A stretch of DNA of 64,000 bases from Gnetum montanum (lineage: Eukaryota; Streptophyta; Gnetopsida; Gnetales; Gnetaceae): NCBI GenBank assembly GCA_015680685.1, contig MNCI01025456.1, positions 73,980 through 137,979 of the forward strand. Reading direction: 5' to 3'. Positions 1-12,240 of this stretch are shown here, in pieces. Under the pieces are notes generated by a model, which had not been told where the DNA came from, did no database searches, and worked only from the letters and a program-made list of their open reading frames with translations. Each line of letters starts with the position of its first letter. Position 1 is the first letter of the stretch. The translations under genes and the position numbers were made by a program.

Positions 1-2850
1 CTCTAATGACATGAAGATAACTAAAAATATCACACAGTCCCAAGTGGCAGAGACTCATGACACTCTAATGGACCTTCTCCATCTTTAGGCACATGTGGTA
101 GTTGAGGCTGTTGTGGCTATTCAACTACTATTGCAACTTTTGGTAGCAGGTAGAAAGCATCCAGTAATGCTTTCAGTTTCTCCTCCTTACTACTAGGATC
201 GTGCATGGTCCATGTAGCTTCACCAATGTGGGCTAGAATGTGCACATTCCAAGGAGGAAATTGCTAAGAATAGCTTCTTAGCATTGATGAACCGAGTAGG
301 GAATTGTTTGTGCTTGATGTTGAATGCCCTGATTGCATTTTGTAGCTCATGGTAATCATTCATCCTCCTAGCTAAGTTCTTAGTAGTTGATCATTGATTA
401 GTGAATCATGCCTTGAGAAATTTAGGCTTAGGGCTTATTATCTCAAGCTTTTACTTGGTGTTCTTGTGATGCTTGAACTTAGCCTCATATAGCAAGTATG
501 AGCTAGCCATCTACTTTTCAAGTTCTAATCATAGCTATTTGGCAATCAGCATTGCCAGATTTGTGTATTGAAGATTGGCTAGTTCCATATATACCATTAT
601 TTCTTCAATTTACAACTCCTTCAGGCAAATCTCCACTTTGTTGTAAGAATCTATCCCATCAATGATGAGCTTCCACACCTCTCTTCCTTACTAGAGTTGC
701 TAGAGGGCCTCATTTACTTTTGCCTTAGCCACTTGGATATGTTTCTCATTCACATCCTTTTGCAAGACAACTTGATCATTGTAGTGATTCTTAGCTCTTT
801 CAAATTTAAGAGCCTCATTTTTCTAGGTGGCAGTTTCAATGGCAAATTTCTAGCATAATGCATAGACTTTCTCCATAGATAGATTGTGATTCTATGCTAC
901 CAATTTGTACAATTCCATTTTCACTCAAGCTAGCTACTCCTGCTATTGATGGATAAATTCTTAAATCTATTTTTTTATGCAAGTGATGATTTTCTATGGT
1001 TAGTGTTTCATTTTCTTAGCACATTTGAACGAAGTCCTTTTGAACTAAGTCTTTGGTTTAGCTACAGGTTGGTTAAAGATGGCCATAAGCATTCTCTCCT
1101 CAACTTGTTCTAATCATCCCTAGCTATTGTAGGATTGAGAAGTGCTAGATTAACAAAACGGGCATGTAATTAAACAACCTTTGCTATCAAGAATTTGTTT
1201 TGTGCTTGGGCCATTTCAAGTTACCCATCTAGGATGATACATTTGTGCTTTGCTTTGAGCAGCTCTGACTAGGTTGTAGTAATGTTATCTGAAAAATCAA
1301 AGATGTCTGTAATCAGTTAATCAGTTCCCCACCAATGATAGTTCCTATAGATGTCTACAATCTCTAAGTGCAGATACATCTAGTATAGATGTTGTAGATA
1401 TGTTAAGTGCTTTCATGATTCAGTTAGCAACCACTTTTATAGTTGTCTCATTCCCTTGGTGTTGCATCACCAGTACAGATGCCCCATCATCCTCCTCTAG
1501 GTCCATCAAAAGGAAGGTAGCATTCCCAGAGATTTCTGGGAATACAAGGTATTAAGAGAGAGATACCAGCACTTATCAAGCATTGAGATTTGATCTCATG
1601 GGTAACTACATTCATTGGGCTAAAAATATTAGTCCACCTCCCTCCATCTAACTAATTGTTTGAGCCACTTCATTAAGGTGACTCATCATGGGTCAATATA
1701 CAAATGGATCTTCAACACTCATTTCTACTCACTACTCCTACTATTACAAAAGTTGCTCTTAGATTTTACATAGGTGGTCTATGGCAATGTGGGCTTCTAG
1801 CATTGTTTCTTGAGTAGGTGGTGGAGGTGGTGGTTGCTGCTCCTTTTCTTTAGACATGACATGTATCTTATCTTTCATCATTTTAGACTAATAGGTGATG
1901 GAATTATGCTTGATTATGTTGTTGGTGTAGTATATTATCCCTACCCATTTGCAAAGTTTTCTAATAAGGCATGGAAAAGGTATGGTTTTCCTTCCATATT
2001 CATTCTCTTTAAAACACTTTTCTATCTCTAGATAGATTAATTGTTGAAGGTTTGCTAGAAATTTTCCACTTAGAGTAGCACATTCTTAGGTGGGGAAGAT
2101 AGTCATCTTACTAGGCCTCACCATTATATTGAGGTGATAGGCTGCTATATTAAAGTATATGCACTTTTCTGTTGTGAGTGCACCAACCCCATATCACCTC
2201 TAAATCAACTTTTTTCTCACCTTTGGATCAGCTTGTGTAGATAGATTTGCCAGTTGTGTCCTAGAATTAGGCAACCCAGGAGCCTACACAATGGCTTCAA
2301 CCAAGTAGAACATTTGAATGTCCTTGATCTTCATAGTGGAACTTGCCTTTCTATTATTCCAGAAGAGGTATGTCTCTCTCATGTACCACTTCCCACTAGA
2401 AGTGATGACTAGCCACATGGGAGAGGTTTGCAACTATGTCTTTACCTCTACTAAAGCATGCTCTAAGAATGACCCAAAGTTTAGTTTCTATAGAACTAAG
2501 CATTGGATATCATGGGGCCTAATTGTGTCAAGGAAGGCTTGTGTCAGTGTGATTTCATGTCTAAGTACGGGCCTTGGTGCCTTTCCTCATTGTGATTATT
2601 CTATTGCAGCCTCTTCCTCAAGAATTTGTTGAATTGAGTCTACTTTGAGCTCCTTCCAAAGAGGTCCCATTGCATGAGTTGCTTCTACCTGTTCTTGGGC
2701 TTGTTCTTGTTGATCCCTTCTATTTTTGGGCCATTTCTCCCTTTGTTAACATGGTCCTTCCTCCTATGGTCATTTTGGTCTTGGTGCCATCTATACTTCC
2801 AACATGACCATGGGTTAGAAAATATTGTGTAACATGAAACAATTTCTTAT
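1..2850 (-). pseudogene. Unidentified transposon-borne ORF: possible plant-transposon domain, Pro-rich linker, coiled coil
   Basis: Reading the minus strand from 2850 downward gives protein-like sequence broken by frameshifts and by many TAG codons that sit where Gln would fit. In order: a Lys/Gln-rich start (2850-2650); a globular stretch (about 2650-1860) with alternating hydrophobic and charged residues that resembles, loosely, the 'putative plant transposon protein' domain found in plant retroelements; a run of six prolines in KEKEQQPPPPPPTQ (1803-1857); then long helical, Lys/Glu/Gln-rich coiled-coil-like sequence (about 1320-420) that seems to continue to the window edge. It follows an LTR-like block in the same orientation, so it may be an extra first ORF of the type carried by Tat/Ogre gypsy elements, but I do not recognise it with certainty. 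That it was coding is fairly sure from the consistent frame; its function is unknown. Confidence 0.5.
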
Positions 2851-2859
2851 ACCTTATCT

Positions 2860-3344
2860 TGTTAGGATTGTTACACTTGGCTAAGTTATTGTTATGGCTA
2901 ATTTGATCAATTTTAATTATTAGTTCATTTGTGTTTTGATTTTAATAAATGATTATAGTCATATTAGAGGTTGTTGAAAGGGTTAAACTCTCAAAAATTG
3001 ATGGTTTAATATTATTGTATTCATTAACCCTTTGTGGGACAAAAACTTTTTATTAAAAACCTTAAGGTTTGCAGCCCCCATGACAAATAGCTTATCTCTA
3101 GTAGCTACAAGATAGAAGAATGGAGTGATTTGAACAATCGGTCGAAAAGTTATGGGCTCTAAAAAATAGAAAAAACTCCCCTCTTATTGTGATGCAAATG
3201 ATAAAAATTTTAAAGTATTCAATGGTATTTATAGATTTTTTATGTTGTGTCAATAGGTTCTAGTCAACGAGGCTCCATCGACGAGGTCAGCTGCATCGAC
3301 TAGGATTAGTTGATGCAGCTATTGATCACCATTGACTTTAGCAA
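2860..3344 (-). repeat. LTR-like block, minus strand
   Basis: On the minus strand this block starts near 3344 with repeated CATCRAC/CTCGTC-type words, followed by CTATAAATACC, a good TATA box. The LTR at 11098-11983 opens in the same way and has CCTATAAATACA at a similar distance. Beyond the TATA box the two diverge, so they are at best distant relatives. It could be the 5' LTR of the element carrying the 1-2850 ORF, or the 3' LTR of the gypsy element to its right. The lower boundary is a guess. Confidence 0.4.
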
Positions 3345-4920
3345 AACTTTGAAAATACAAGGAGTTTTTGAGTGAAATTTAAGTCAAATGGAAGCCTAAA
3401 AGGCCATGAACATGATGAAAATAGTAGAAAAGGATGTTGGAGTTTAAAAAATTTAGAAAATGATTAGAAGTTGAAGTTCTATGAAAGTTTAAGGAGCACA
3501 GAGATGGTTGCACAATGGGCTAGATGATAAGTATGATTGCAACAATGTCTAAGATAAGGTGCTTAACAATCCAAACTAAGAGATATGCAAGTGGGTCCTG
3601 CCTATAGCAGACACATGCCCTTTTTGGCCTTGCATAATTGCATCTAAGGAGTCCGTGGGTTGCACAGTCAATTAATGATTATGAAAAGTCAAAGATCCAC
3701 ATGGAAGAATCTATCCAAGAATTCTAACATGTCAAACTAAGACATTCAGCATAACATGGAAACTGATAGTGAGGTGATTTATGGGCATTATAGATGGATG
3801 ACTGAGAAGTTGGGATGGAATCCTGAATTGAGGTCATAAGAAGCCCCTTGTGAAGATGCGTTTAAAATGACCCAAGAAGATCTATCCTTAGTCCAAATCA
3901 AAACCAACCACTTTTAGTGACTTTGCATCAGCACTCCAAGATTGATCCACCCCCTTAGACACAAGAGGGCTCCCACAAAATAACCACCATTCTATAAAGA
4001 GAAGAAAAGAGAAGCAGGAAGTGAGAGAGGGCCTTAGTTAGAGGGGACCTTTAGGCATGGGTAACATGTCTATCTAGTCTTATAACTAGTTCTTGTAGCC
4101 CATTTATTTGTCTAAGAGGTGTGCTTTGAATTTTCATCATATTTTTTCTCTTCCATCTTGGATGAAAACCACACCAAGCAAAGACTTTATTTGGCTTCCT
4201 ATTATTAGTTGACATGGAATAGTAAGAAGCCAATGAAAACACTCAAGAACCCAAGTAAGTAGAAGAGTAGAAAGAGTATTAAGTTTCCTTGAAGTCACAC
4301 CCTATGCAAACCTTTGAATCCTTCTCAAGTTTGGAAACTACCATGGTCACCAAATTATTAAAAGTTTATTTAATGAAAGGGACCTCAAATTTCCAAAACA
4401 AGGAAAACCATAGACTTTGTGGATGAGTGAATGACATGGATTCATTACCTATTCCATGAAAAATAAACCATGTCTTATTTATCAAACATCAAAATTCAAA
4501 AATAGAAACCAAACATTAATGATCAAAGCATTAAGTATAAACCACCATTAGTAAACAACAATGTTGGCACTATGTCCTATGGTAATAAAGCACTTTTATT
4601 GGCAAAAATAATGAAAAATCATGCAAAAATAAAGTAAAATATATTAAAAAGTGTAAAATATTCAAGAAAGATAAAACATACTAATAATGTTGTAAAACAA
4701 AAATCTAGAAAATCAATAGAGTGAAGAACCAAAAATGGGTAAAAATTAAGAAAGTGTAAAATAGAAATGTGTAGAATAATAATGTGTAAAATTAAAAAAT
4801 GAAAAAATAAGGAGCCATATGTATGGTTAGCATAGATGGTCATCTCCCCCATGATTGAGTTGAAAGGAGGAGATGCAGAAGATAGAGTGTGATTGTCCAT
4901 TCGATAAGCTATTAGTTGCA
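3345..4920. other. No recognisable gene; probably 3' non-coding part of a gypsy element
   Basis: This stretch lies between the integrase C-terminus (ending near 4925) and the LTR-like block. Only short chance ORFs are present (for example 4051-4242 and 4619-4921 on the minus strand, the second a low-complexity Ile/Leu/Phe/His run). Athila/Tat elements often carry long 3' non-coding DNA here, which would fit. I see no envelope-like protein or polypurine tract that I can place with confidence. Confidence 0.4.
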
Positions 4921-4929
4921 TTAGCTTGC

Positions 4930-6170
4930 TTTGGCTTAAGAAAAGATTTTACTTATTGGATGTTGACCAACTACTTTCTGTGTGGGCTCTCAGGTTTGTA
5001 GATTAACATGATCCTAGAGGGAATGATTTCATCAATTATATAAGGTCCCTTCCACAATGTTAGAAATTTTTTTTCTAAAGTACATGTGCGGAGTTCTAGT
5101 AGAAAACCTTATCTCCAAGCTGAAATCTTACTTTCCAGATTTTAAGGTCATGATGCTTCTTGTTGTATGCCTTGTGCACTTGATTCAAAGATAGGACCAC
5201 TAATCAGTTTTCATCTAGCACATTTAGATTGATTAATCTTTCTCTTTATGCTAGGCTCATGTCAAGGTTCAAGTCACTATTGAAAGTGTACATAACTCAG
5301 ACTAGATTGGAAGTGTTGTAAGTTTTTCATACACTAGCTCGTAAGGAGAGTAGCCTATGAAAATTTTCTACATGGAGCGATAAGCCTAGAGGACATTGTT
5401 AAGTTTTGTGCTCTAGTCTCTCCTATATTTTCTTACAGCCCTTGTTAGTATCTTTTGATCTTCCTATTGGTGACTTCTACTTGACCATTGGCTTGGGGGT
5501 AATAGGGTGTTATTAATTTATGTTTAACCCCCACGAGTTACAACAACTTCCAAAAGGTGATACTTATAGAATGGGTTCCATTGTTAGAAATTAGTGGATG
5601 TGGCATACCAAAACTATGTACAATATGTTGTTGTATAAATCAAGTAGTAGTGGATGATGTATAGTAGGTAACAACTACTGCTTTTGCCCATTTGATGAAG
5701 TAGTTGCTTGCTATGATAATGTATACCTTTAAATTGGACATGGATGTGAGGGGACCCATGAATTCTATGCCCCATATGTCAAAGGGCTCTAGTGGTTGAA
5801 TCCACTATTGAGAATCCTCCATTAGTGCAGTCATCACATCATCTAATTGATAGTGCTCACAGGATCAGATAAATTGGTGGGAATCCCTAAAGATTATAGG
5901 CCAATAGTATTCTACCATTAGGATTTTTATGATTGTGCATCTCCTTGCATAGTGGCCTTTTCAAGGACCTTCATGAGCATCCTTGAGAACTCACAATTGT
6001 TTCACATTAGGGACACACCAACAAATTAGGCCATTAGTGCACACCTTATAAAGGTGTTCATTGATTTCCATGAAGTACTTAGCCTGATGTAGAAATTGTT
6101 GTTTCTTCCTAACATCTAGATCTTGTGAAATCTCCTAAGTGAGAAGGTAAGTGAGGATGCCATCATACCA
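4930..6170 (-). pseudogene. Ty3/gypsy integrase, decayed
   Basis: Integrase joins element cDNA to the host genome. On the minus strand the order is a degenerate HHCC zinc-binding region (about 6100-5940, with WCVPNVKQL and KGHYARRCT), the catalytic core (WGIEFMGPL at about 5780-5755, SNNGTHS at about 5585-5565, then NGQVEVTNRKIKR), and a C-terminal GPY-like module ending near 4925 (IIPSRIMLIYKPESPHRK). Two catalytic acidic residues are changed: the usual WGIDFMGP Asp reads Glu, and the usual SDNGT Asp reads Asn. Several stops occur, including TAG and TGA. It follows RNase H in normal gypsy order. It is certainly inactive. Confidence 0.85.
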
Positions 6171-6230
6171 TTTTGATTTAGTGGGCACTTGGTCATTTAT
6201 TGCTCCTATAAAGATAATTTTATCTAAAAA

Positions 6231-6600
6231 TTAATTAGAGAGTGGGTTCTCCTCCTCTTTATTCTCCCATCTTAACTGAGAGAGGTGGTTAGCAAGCACA
6301 TTCTTAGTTTCTTTCCGATCTACCATCATGAGATCAAATTCTTGCAAGATCACAAGCCACTTTATGATACAAGGGCTCACCATTCTCTTATTCATTAGGA
6401 AGTAAATGGCACTGTGATCTGTATGCACAAACACTTTGTAGCCAAGCACATAGTGCATGAACTTTTCAAGAGCATACACCACTGTCATTAGTTCTTTCTC
6501 AGTTGTGATGTAATTTAATTATGCACTCATAATGCTTTGGCTTATGTAGTGGATGTAATGTGGATGCTTCTTATCATCCAACTATGTAAGTACCACTCCC
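6231..6600 (-). pseudogene. Ty3/gypsy RNase H domain
   Basis: RNase H removes the RNA strand during reverse transcription. The open segment at 6231-6488 reads VVYALEKFMHYVLGYKVFVH, TDHSAIYFLM, IKWLVILQEFDLMMVDRKE and NVLANHLSQLRW, the classical gypsy RNase H C-terminal half. The family has TDHSA and DHLSRL here; the Asp of the second motif is replaced (ANHLSQL). The N-terminal half lies just upstream (6490-6600) in broken frames. It sits between reverse transcriptase and integrase as expected. Confidence 0.88.
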
Positions 6601-6689
6601 AAGACATAATTAGATGCATCTGTCATTATATGAAATTCCCTAGACTAGTTTGGTGCTTGCAGAACTAGAGTTGCTATGAGTTTTTCCTT

Positions 6690-7888
6690 TAGCTATTGGA
6701 ATGCATGTTCACAATTCTTAGTCTAGATGAATAGAGCATATTTCTTTCTAAGCTTAACCAAAGACTTTGGGATCTTAGAGAGATTCTCAATAAATTGCCG
6801 ATAGTGGCCAGTGTGTCTAAGGAATGATCAGACATCTTTGACTATCTATGGTTCATCTGTGATTTCTTGGATGATCCTTATCTTTTTTGGGTTACCTCAA
6901 TCCCTACCTAAGTAATTATGTGTCCTGATACTATGCCCTTATAGACCATTAAATGTATTTTTTGCTAATTGAGCCTAAGGTTTGTTTCAACACATCTTTT
7001 TAGTACTTGTTCAAGGTGATCCAGGGCTTGCTCAAATGTATCCCCATAGGTAGAGAAATCATCCATAAAAACTTCTATCCCACTACCAATTTGCTATTGA
7101 GAAACACTAAGGACCAATCATTGAAATGTTGTAGGGGCATTACACAGACTAAACAACATCTTGTAATATGAAAATGTGCCCTAGGGACTTGTGAAAATTA
7201 TTTTGACTTGAGCTTCTAGCACAATCTAGATTTGGTTATAGCCACTATAACCATCCAAGAAGCTATAATTGCAATACCCAAATATGGTATCCAATACTTG
7301 GTCCACAAATGACAATGGGAAATTATCTTTAAATGTTACCATATTCAACAACCTAAAGTTGATGTAGACTCGGCATTTGCCACCTTTCTTTGGTACAATT
7401 ATGAGTGGGCTAACCTGATCACTATCTACGATGGAATAGATAAACCCTACCTTGAAGAGTTTTTTAATTTTTTATTTGATGATTTGCTTCAACTTGGGGT
7501 TTAACCACCTCTACAACTACCTTCTTAGCTTCATGATTGCATTGGTGTAGATATGATGCTAGCAAATCCTTTGATTAATTCCAGTCAATTCAAGATATGA
7601 CCAAGCAAAGGCTAATGGCTATTTATTGACCATCTTCAATAGCTTTTCCTTTTATTTTGGAGCAAGAGTTTCATTGTTTATAATCAGTTTGCAATTTTTC
7701 AAAAATGCATACTCCATGCCAACTACTAAAGTTTTTAACTCTAGGGTCTCTAGGTTGAAATGATAAGGGATTACCAACTCTCCAAGATAAGTATCATCAT
7801 CTTCATCATTAGAGAGTTGGTGATAAACTTGCTCAAGTTCATCCATGCCCTCGACATAAGCACATGTCAAGCTCTTAGAGGGTTTCAT
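6690..7888 (-). pseudogene. Ty3/gypsy reverse transcriptase and N-terminal linker
   Basis: Reverse transcriptase of the same element. From 7450 downward on the minus strand one reads VSPLIIVPKKGGKCRVYINF, NYSFLDGYSGYNQI (first catalytic Asp retained) and VFMDDFSTYGDTFEQAL, with the catalytic FMDD at 7055-7069. FMDDFSxYG is characteristic of the Athila/Tat branch. The open segment 7652-7888 (GMDELEQVYHQLSND and ELVIPYHFNLETLELKTL) is the acidic linker between protease and reverse transcriptase. Stops are mainly Gln to TAG. The catalytic aspartates survive, but the frame is interrupted in several places. Confidence 0.87.
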
Positions 7889-8039
7889 GCATAGTGTGCT
7901 ACTATTAGAGTCAACTGCTATCCACTGGGTGCCCTCCTATTTTGTGGCTGCTACATATAGATGCCTTTGGATATCAGTTTCATGTGCACATTGGATGTAT
8001 GCTTTATTAAGTGTACTTTTAATGGACTAGATTTTTTGC

Positions 8040-8470
8040 ATGCAATTGCACCTACTATCACTATACATGATTCATGGAACATGCTTCTTCTCTAGTCATT
8101 CAAATTCATTTTTCTTGGATATTTCCATGGAAAGGTCCTTGATGCCCATTTGTCCATCCAAAATGCTTAACCATGCACATCCCATAATGATGGGGAAGTC
8201 ACCTTTACAGTTTTTTTTACCTTGATCACCAAAAACTCTATAGGATAGGACCACCCACAAACTATAGTCACAATGTGCTCCACTAATCCCAAAGGGATCG
8301 TGATTGACTGGTTTACCAATTCCAAATAAATATTGATTTCCTGAGAGGTCATAAGTTCCTGGCCTTGTACATGTCATGGGAGATGAGATTGACATTAGAA
8401 CCAAAATCAAGAAAAGCCTTGCATGGCTCATGTCCGCCAATCTATAAGTAAATAAGAGGACTTCTAGTAT
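8040..8470 (-). pseudogene. Ty3/gypsy aspartic protease
   Basis: Retroviral-type aspartic protease that would cut the Gag-Pol polyprotein. The active-site segment reads CKAFLDFGSNVNLISHDMYK (LDFGSN at 8395-8412), matching the family pattern ALxDLGASVNLMP with a changed DxG context. The downstream strand reads VKVTSPSLWDVHG in one frame, where the family has ILGRPWL. Two overlapping minus-strand open segments (8096-8440 and 8167-8352) each contain part of the domain, so at least one frameshift divides it. Confidence 0.75.
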
Positions 8471-8559
8471 TAGATCTTTTCATGGGAAGATTACCAACCT
8501 TAATCCAATTGAAGAGAACATGAGTTAACATCATAGTGTGGATTGGAGTTTGGCTAATG

Positions 8560-10900
8560 TATAGGTTGAGGATGCTAGAGATATAGGGAAAATAGCCACA
8601 TTAGGTTGTGAGGGCTTGGGAGGATTGTTGAATCAAAAAAAAATGGTCATGTTTTAGATGTATAGTCTAAACCACTAAATTTATAGCCCTCGTAGCATTT
8701 TTTTGCTATGGCTATGGGGGTATTTTACCTTGCATGGATGGAGCAAGAGGTAATCGAGTTAAGGATGGAGGAATGTGTGTAGATAGAGGTGGAGGATGGT
8801 AAGGATATGGGGGCTTCCCTCAAGTAGATGGTGAATGAGTTCAATGGCATTCTAGAGGATAATAGTGATGTTGGAATGAGGTGTGGCTAGTAGAGTCACG
8901 TAGAGAAATAGATTACTAAACATAGTACCTGTATGGATCTCATTGCTTGTAAGGTTACTGCTATCTTAGCAATGGCATCTCCCATGCCTATGGTTGCTAC
9001 CATTTTTGGTATTGTTCATACGATTGTGGTGAAGCTTCCCTTGGATAGTAAGCTTGTTGTTGCTAGTGGAACTACCTTGGATTACCTTGAGGGTAAGGTA
9101 ATTTTCTGGGTGCTTGCCTTCTTGCTAGTTAAGGATTTAGCACCTACACTCTAGAATCTTGTAATTGTAACATCATAGAACAACATCCCTTAGGATGGTC
9201 ATATTAACAAATGTCACATCCAACGTCATCATTAGAGTCTATCTCCACAACTTCTTCTACTACAACAGCTATGTCCTTACCCCTCTAGTAGGCACGTTTA
9301 GCTTGTTTCTACCTACTGTGGTAATGATTACTAGTTTGCTCTTTAGATTCATTAGCAATCTTCATAGAGGTTTGGAATTTTTTATCCAAAGAGTCTCATA
9401 ATTTATCAATCTTTGTCAAAATATTAGAAATAGATTTTTGGATCGGTAAGGTCTTCCTATTCAACACCTCATCTAATGGTGATTCCTCCTTGTAAAAGAA
9501 TCGGACCTCCCTTCTCCTAATGGAAGGATCCCTATTATATTCTTTTGCACTTTCCCTCTTTCACAACTCACCTTCTTCTTTTACTACATGCTTTATCAAA
9601 CTTTGGATCTAATGAGCTCTTAGTTCAAATAGTCTTGCTTGGGAATAAACCCTAAGAGTCCTTTTTGTCTTTGCTCTGAGCCTATCTATGATGTGGCAGA
9701 GTTGTTTCCTCTGAGAATAACCATGGCTAGGCCATCGGTGTAAGAGAGAATAATATCTACCCATGGTAGCATCCAAGGGTTTATGTGTTCCCTATTTTTA
9801 GCCTTGGATTTTCCTTCTTATATTAGACACTCTGGAGTATGTTTGGTATTTTTCATTAAATAGTTCTAGCATGGTACTCCATCTATGAATCGATTTTGGT
9901 TGCAAGGATCGATACTAGCTTTCTGCCTCTTTGATGAGTGTCTTGGGATATAGATTCAATTTCTACTAGTTATTGTCTATGTTCTGTAAGGCATAGGCAT
10001 TGTGAAAGGCTTGTAGATGGTTTTGCAGATCAGAGGTATATCCCCTCTCAAATCTTGGGATATTATTCATGTCTAGGTGCTTGATCTGACTATACTTCAC
10101 ATGCTTGGTTGAAATTTTTATAGCCTCTACAATATTCAACATGATTTAGGTTGCAAGTAAAGGTTCATCATCATCATTATTGCATTGTCATTGATGATGT
10201 CCTCTACTACCCCTTTGTTCATTGTGAGCCTAGCGATCAGTATTGTCTTGTATTTCACCTCCATCACAGTTGTTCCTTTTGTGGCATTTTTCAGAATCAG
10301 AAGAAGAGGAAGAAGAAGATGAAAATGAAGAGGCTAAAGAGGGGGAGGACTTCCTCCAACATGATATCTACTAACTATACTTTTATTGTAATGATCACGT
10401 TCATTAGTTTTCTTATCATCTTGATACTTGTCTAAGCCCTTGCCTTGACTGCCATCTTTTCCTGAACCTGGGTTGTTGATAGTGAATTGTACATTCAGGG
10501 TGAAACCCTCATCACCAATAACAAGGGGTTGAGAATTTTCATCTTGAAAGCACTAAGAGGAAGGGTTCTCATTGTTGTCTTGGTTTACTAGGAATAAGGA
10601 ATTGGTAAACTATTTTCCCTTCATTAACTCATGGTGCTTCTACTAGTGTCAATCTCTCTAAAATTGTGTTTTAGTGGGATAGTAGTCCTGGTCATCATAA
10701 TCATGTACTACTCCTCTTGAATATCTTAGATGTTTAACTTCTTAAGGTTTTGAAGCAGCATCATGAGCATAGATTGATCAAGAGGCATTACAATATTGCC
10801 TTCCATGTCATACCATTGCAGTTGTTCATCCTAATGTAGGACAAAGGTGAAATCAGACACATACTTATCTAGATTAGTATACATCACCTTGCATTCTTGA
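8560..10900 (-). pseudogene. Ty3/gypsy gag, decayed
   Basis: Capsid/nucleocapsid region of the minus-strand gypsy element. Near 9200 a CCHC-like knuckle of the form C-x2-C-x3-H-x4-C is followed by RKLPYPQGNPR and Tyr/Gln-rich sequence. The same order (knuckle, then RKLPYSQGNYRQF) occurs in the related gag at 41760-43670, and the two align over most of their length. The N-terminal region carries Arg/Asp/Ser-rich sequence. There is no usable frame longer than about 100 codons. Gag forms the particle in which reverse transcription takes place; this copy cannot. Confidence 0.72.
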
Positions 10901-11078
10901 GGGACTAGTGGTTTAGCATTGTCATGCCTATGAGAAGAAAATAGTTTTCAAAACAAATAAAATATCAATGTGCTTATGTGATTATATTATGTGTGAGAAT
11001 GATGTTGACCTTAGGGTTTCTCTAATGATGTTAATGATATTCACTAATCCAGGAAAGTGCATGTTTTAATAGAAATAC

Positions 11079-11096
11079 TCCTTGATAATGATGCCA
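11079..11096 (-). other. Primer-binding site, tRNA-Asp type
   Basis: The minus strand reads TGGCATCATTATCAAGGA directly after the LTR end. It matches the Athila/Tat consensus TGGCGCCGTTGCCGGGGA once C-to-T and G-to-A changes are allowed. This supports the element's orientation and the LTR boundary. Confidence 0.7.
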
Positions 11097-11097
11097 A

Positions 11098-11983
11098 TAG
11101 TGAGTGGCAAGGTATCCCTACACCTAACCATATGAATCACAAAGCGTTCATGCATGATCTGGTCAAATTCTATGGACTCTATAGTTTTCTAGTGCACTAG
11201 TTCTCTAGGAAGTAAACTGGACATTGAGAACATTGGTTGTCTTCCCAATTACACTTGTGAAGCTCAAGGGTATGGTTTAAGTGTAATTGAGGCACATGAT
11301 TTTTATCATTTTATATTTTAAGGTTTCGGTGCTTGAAATAAACATGATAGAGAATAAAGTAATTGAATATCTACTTTAATCTAATGGACCAACTATTGTT
11401 CAACTAGTCTTAACATAAGTATCTAGTCCTACTTGTCATACACATCCTAAACACATATAATGTTGCTAGGTTAGCAAGCATTAAGCACTATTAGGATTAC
11501 CAAATGTCATATGCATACTCAAAGCTATCGTACTTATGTGTTTACTTAATCACTATTTAATTTATCTCACTTAATTACTTAATTAGCTTAATTACTATAG
11601 AACATTGAATAAATAATTGAAAACATTAAATGCACCAATAAAATATTTAAGCTATCTAGAATGCTACAAGGTTTATTAAGAAGTTCATCTTTATTGCTGC
11701 ACATACTTTTGTGTGTAGGTACAACAGTGCTCAAATAAAAGTTAGTACAATCAATGACTCCTACAAGCACTTAGGAAAATATTCTAACTCTTGAATGTAA
11801 AAATTGCAAGAGCTTCACTACAACTATGACAAGGTGATGTATTTATAGGCAAAGATAGACCTTATGTTGATGGGGCCACATCAACACATCAAATGATGTG
11901 TCGATGAGGCTTTGTCAATGTGGCCTAGTTGACGAGGTGTAGTTGATGAGGCCTTGTTGATGTAGCCAATCTGTGACCCATCA
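11098..11983 (-). repeat. 5' LTR of the minus-strand gypsy element
   Basis: On the minus strand the LTR begins TGATGGGTC at 11983 and ends CCACTCACTA at 11098, next to the primer-binding site. CCTATAAATACA lies near 11835 as a TATA box. R/U5 sequence shares words with the LTRs at 33-45 kb (AGAGTTAGAATATTTTCC, AATCCTAATAGTG, CATATGCCTCAATTACAC in variant form). The upper boundary falls inside a LINE coding sequence, so this is an insertion. Confidence 0.75.
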
Positions 11984-11984
11984 A

Positions 11985-12240
11985 TAGCAAATTGAAATCC
12001 CAAATACCTATAAGATTCGCATATATTAAGTCATTTTCTCCAAGAAAGAGTTTGTAATTTCTATAGCTAATACTACCAATAAGAGTTTTAGACTTATGAA
12101 TATTAACCTTTATATCAAAATGGCTATAGTAGTCATGGAGAATTTGAAGCATATAATTTAATCTTCTAGGTAATTTTATAATCAAGGCCACATCATCTGC
12201 AAAGAGAAGCATTTTCAAAAATAATAACTATGATCATGGT
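11985..12240 (-). pseudogene. LINE reverse-transcriptase fragment interrupted by the gypsy LTR
   Basis: The minus strand reads MKMLLFADDVALIIKL, then LNYMLQILHDYYSHFDIKVN and IHKSKT. This is the FADD catalytic motif and the following helix of a non-LTR reverse transcriptase. The open frame continues through 11983 into LTR sequence, which marks the insertion junction. The rest of this LINE on the other side of the gypsy element is not recognisable. Confidence 0.8.
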
